From: Stagnihabitans sp043738565
GTDB taxonomy: Bacteria > Pseudomonadota > Alphaproteobacteria > Rhodobacterales > Rhodobacteraceae
Assembly: GCA_043738565.1 (NCBI GenBank)
Contig: JAYUGA010000011.1
Location: 1-7,435 of the forward strand
Direction of reading: 5' to 3'
DNA length: 7,435 bases
Below are positions 6,395 to 7,435 of this stretch, in pieces. The translations under genes were made by a program, and so were the position numbers. How positions within the stretch are numbered: position 1 is the stretch's first letter; the number at the start of each line of letters is the position of its first letter. The notes under the pieces were generated by a model. The model did no database searches, was not told where the DNA came from, and saw nothing but the letters and a program-made list of their open reading frames with translations.

Positions 6395-6430
6395 TTTGGA
6401 ACGCATTTTCCGGTTTTGGAATTTCCGGTT
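6395..6430. repeat. Upstream repeated GGAA...TTCC motifs
   Basis: TTTGGAA occurs at 6395-6401 and 6415-6421 (20-bp period), each followed by TTTCCGGTT (6407-6415 and 6422-6430). The first unit holds GGAA-N6-TTCC at 6398-6411, whose GAA-N6-TTC core has the same spacing as in the two proposed operators. It may be an auxiliary operator 49 bp upstream of the main one; this is inference. Confidence 0.4.
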
Positions 6431-6441
6431 GAAAAAGCCGA

Positions 6442-6463
6442 AGAATAGAATATGTGTTCCATA
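6442..6463. promoter_or_regulatory. Candidate LacI-type operator, copy 2 (TIM-barrel gene promoter)
   Basis: This is the second copy of the 22-bp element found at 5257-5278, with 20 of 22 positions identical and an imperfect 18-bp palindrome at 6445-6462. It lies 42 nt before the TIM-barrel ATG. A possible promoter overlaps it: TTGAAA at 6429-6434 and TATGTG at 6451-6456 with a 16-nt spacer. Binding there would block initiation. Confidence 0.62.
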
Positions 6464-6505
6464 ACGCTGGCCTGATCGGGCGTGGCGCGAGGAGAATCAC
6501 TGCCC

Positions 6506-7318
6506 ATGCTGCCATTTGCCTTGAACCACATGACTGCGCCGAAACTGGCCTGGGAAGCCTTTCTGGACCTTGCCCAGTCGCTGGGCTGCGTCGGCGTTGA
6601 ATTCCGCAATGACCTGCCGGGCAAGCTGTTTGACGGAGCGGGGCCGGCGACCGTCAAGGCGGCTGTGAAGGCGCGCGGACTGCGGTTGCTGGCGCTGGCC
6701 GAGGTCAAGATGTTCAACGACTGGTCCGACGCCAAGCGGGCCGAGGCCGAGGCGCTGATGCAGATCGCCGTCGCCGCAGGGGCCGAGGCGGTCAGCCTGA
6801 TCCCGCGCAATGACGGGGTGGCGACAGATCGGAAGGACAGCTTCAAGGTCACGGAAACCGCATTGCGCGAACTGCTACCGATGCTCAAGGCGCATGGGCT
6901 GAAGGCGATGGTCGAGCCATTGGGCTTTGCGGTTTGCAGTCTGCGCTACAAGGATGTTCTGGCGGAAGTTATCCATACTGTAGGCGGCGTTGGCACCTGT
7001 TTCATGGTGCATGACACGTTCCACCATGCGCTTGCCGGCTATGGCCCGATTTATCCCGACCTGACCGGGATCGTCCACGTCTCGGGCGTCAAGGATCAGA
7101 TTTACCTTGATGACATGCGCGATCCGCACCGTGTGCTGGTCGATGCCGATGATATGCTGGGCAATGTGGCGCAGATTCGCGCGCTGCGGGCGGCGGGTTA
7201 TACCGGTGCCATTTCTTACGAACCGTTCGCCCCCAGCGTGCACGATTTGGCCAATCCTGGCCCGGCGCTGGCGGCTTCGATGAAATTCATCCGCAAAGGC
7301 GTCGCTGCGGCGGCCTGA
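6506..7318 (+). CDS. IolI/MocC-like sugar-phosphate-isomerase-fold TIM-barrel protein
   Basis: A 270-aa cytoplasmic protein of the xylose-isomerase-like TIM-barrel superfamily. It follows the pattern of Bacillus subtilis IolI (inosose isomerase, 278 aa) along its length. The four metal ligands known in IolI (Glu142, Asp174, His200, Glu246) have counterparts in order: E137 in MVEPLG, D170 in VHDTFHH, H191 in IVHVSG and E239 in SYEPFAP. The N-terminal FALNHM and VEFRNDL strings are also typical of this subgroup. It should bind a divalent metal and isomerise a keto-polyol or similar sugar; hydroxypyruvate isomerase and MocC are other relatives. ATG 6506 is chosen over the in-frame GTG at 6482 because GAGGAGA (6489-6495) stands 10 nt before it. 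The signal-peptide gene starts 77 nt downstream, probably in the same transcript. The family is firm; the substrate is inferred. Confidence 0.85.
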   Translation: MLPFALNHMTAPKLAWEAFLDLAQSLGCVGVEFRNDLPGKLFDGAGPATVKAAVKARGLRLLALAEVKMFNDWSDAKRAEAEALMQIAVAAGAEAVSLIPRNDGVATDRKDSFKVTETALRELLPMLKAHGLKAMVEPLGFAVCSLRYKDVLAEVIHTVGGVGTCFMVHDTFHHALAGYGPIYPDLTGIVHVSGVKDQIYLDDMRDPHRVLVDADDMLGNVAQIRALRAAGYTGAISYEPFAPSVHDLANPGPALAASMKFIRKGVAAAA

Positions 7319-7329
7319 GCGGGGCGAAT

Positions 7330-7347
7330 ACCGCCCGAACGGGCGGT
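7330..7347 (+). other. GC-rich stem-loop between the TIM-barrel and signal-peptide genes
   Basis: ACCGCCC (7330-7336) pairs perfectly with GGGCGGT (7341-7347) around a GAAC loop. No T-run follows, so it is not an intrinsic terminator. A second small hairpin (GGTGT at 7363-7367, ACACC at 7373-7377) comes before the ribosome site of the next gene. Such stems between an enzyme gene and a binding-protein gene can protect the downstream mRNA end and raise its expression; that role is inference. Confidence 0.5.
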
Positions 7348-7395
7348 CCGGTGGGAGAAATGGGTGTGCCGGACACCTTCAGTGGAGGAACGAAC

Positions 7396-7435
7396 ATGAA
7401 AAAGACCCTTATCGTTGCTGGTTTTGCCGCCCTGC
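7396..7435 (+). CDS. Start of a secreted protein, probably ABC sugar-binding protein (3' truncated)
   Basis: Only 13 codons are visible: MKKTLIVAGFAAL, a lysine-rich start followed by a hydrophobic stretch, which is the beginning of a Sec signal peptide. The ribosome site is strong (GGAGGAA at 7384-7390, 5 nt before ATG). Position after a LacI regulator and an IolI-like gene suggests the periplasmic solute-binding component of a sugar or cyclitol ABC importer, the role MocB plays in rhizopine loci. The visible residues alone show only export. Confidence 0.6.
   Translation, partial: MKKTLIVAGFAAL

Noticed and set aside
6368..6441. A possible intrinsic terminator after the LacI gene
   Set aside because: I found only weak, imperfect pairing (GGCTCTTT with AAAAAGCC) and no T-run, so it is not listed.
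6482..6505. GTG start at 6482 for the TIM-barrel protein
   Set aside because: That stretch contains the GAGGAGA ribosome site for ATG 6506, and the family begins near the FALNHM string.
1..7435. tRNA or rRNA genes, CRISPR arrays, insertion sequences
   Set aside because: No repeat-spacer pattern, transposase frame, terminal inverted repeats or recognisable RNA gene was visible on either strand.

Overview
The window reads as chromosomal DNA of a high-GC alphaproteobacterium, most likely in the Rhodobacteraceae. This rests on the very GC-rich codon usage, the protein families present, and intergenic hairpin elements with a GGGA(G)TATTTG...GCAA core that I associate with that family. No database search was possible, so the placement is inference.

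Region 1 (1-2993, housekeeping or transport side). The window opens inside the C-terminus of a DHA2/EmrB-type drug-efflux permease. A large YbbP-like FtsX-fold ABC permease follows, with no ATPase gene beside it in the window. Related hairpin-plus-motif intergenic elements lie on both sides of the permease gene. An AT-rich perfect palindrome follows its stop codon, and beyond that is an intrinsic terminator that serves the opposite strand.

Region 2 (3025-5226, minus strand). Three tightly packed genes form an operon: a membrane histidine-box (diiron) oxygenase/desaturase-like protein resembling MocD, a small Rieske [2Fe-2S] ferredoxin resembling MocE, and a PanB-like (ketopantoate hydroxymethyltransferase superfamily) protein. 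The PanB-like protein lacks most of the canonical PanB active-site residues. The genes are separated by 9 and 0 nt, and a strong terminator follows the last one. No ferredoxin reductase is present.

Region 3 (5227-7435, plus strand). Divergent from the operon is a LacI-family regulator. It is followed by an IolI/MocC-like TIM-barrel gene and the first codons of a gene with a signal peptide, whose position suggests an ABC sugar-binding protein.

The best clue to how the parts work together is a 22-bp element matching at 20 of 22 positions. One copy lies just upstream of the oxygenase operon and the other just upstream of the TIM-barrel gene, and each holds an imperfect 18-bp palindrome. I infer that the LacI protein controls both arms as one regulon. 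The gene content resembles rhizopine (methyl-scyllo-inosamine) catabolism: an oxygenase plus Rieske ferredoxin that could remove an O- or N-methyl group, a TIM-barrel isomerase, and a periplasmic binding protein. The divergent PanB-like protein is the unexpected member and the most attractive candidate for undescribed one-carbon or aldol chemistry.
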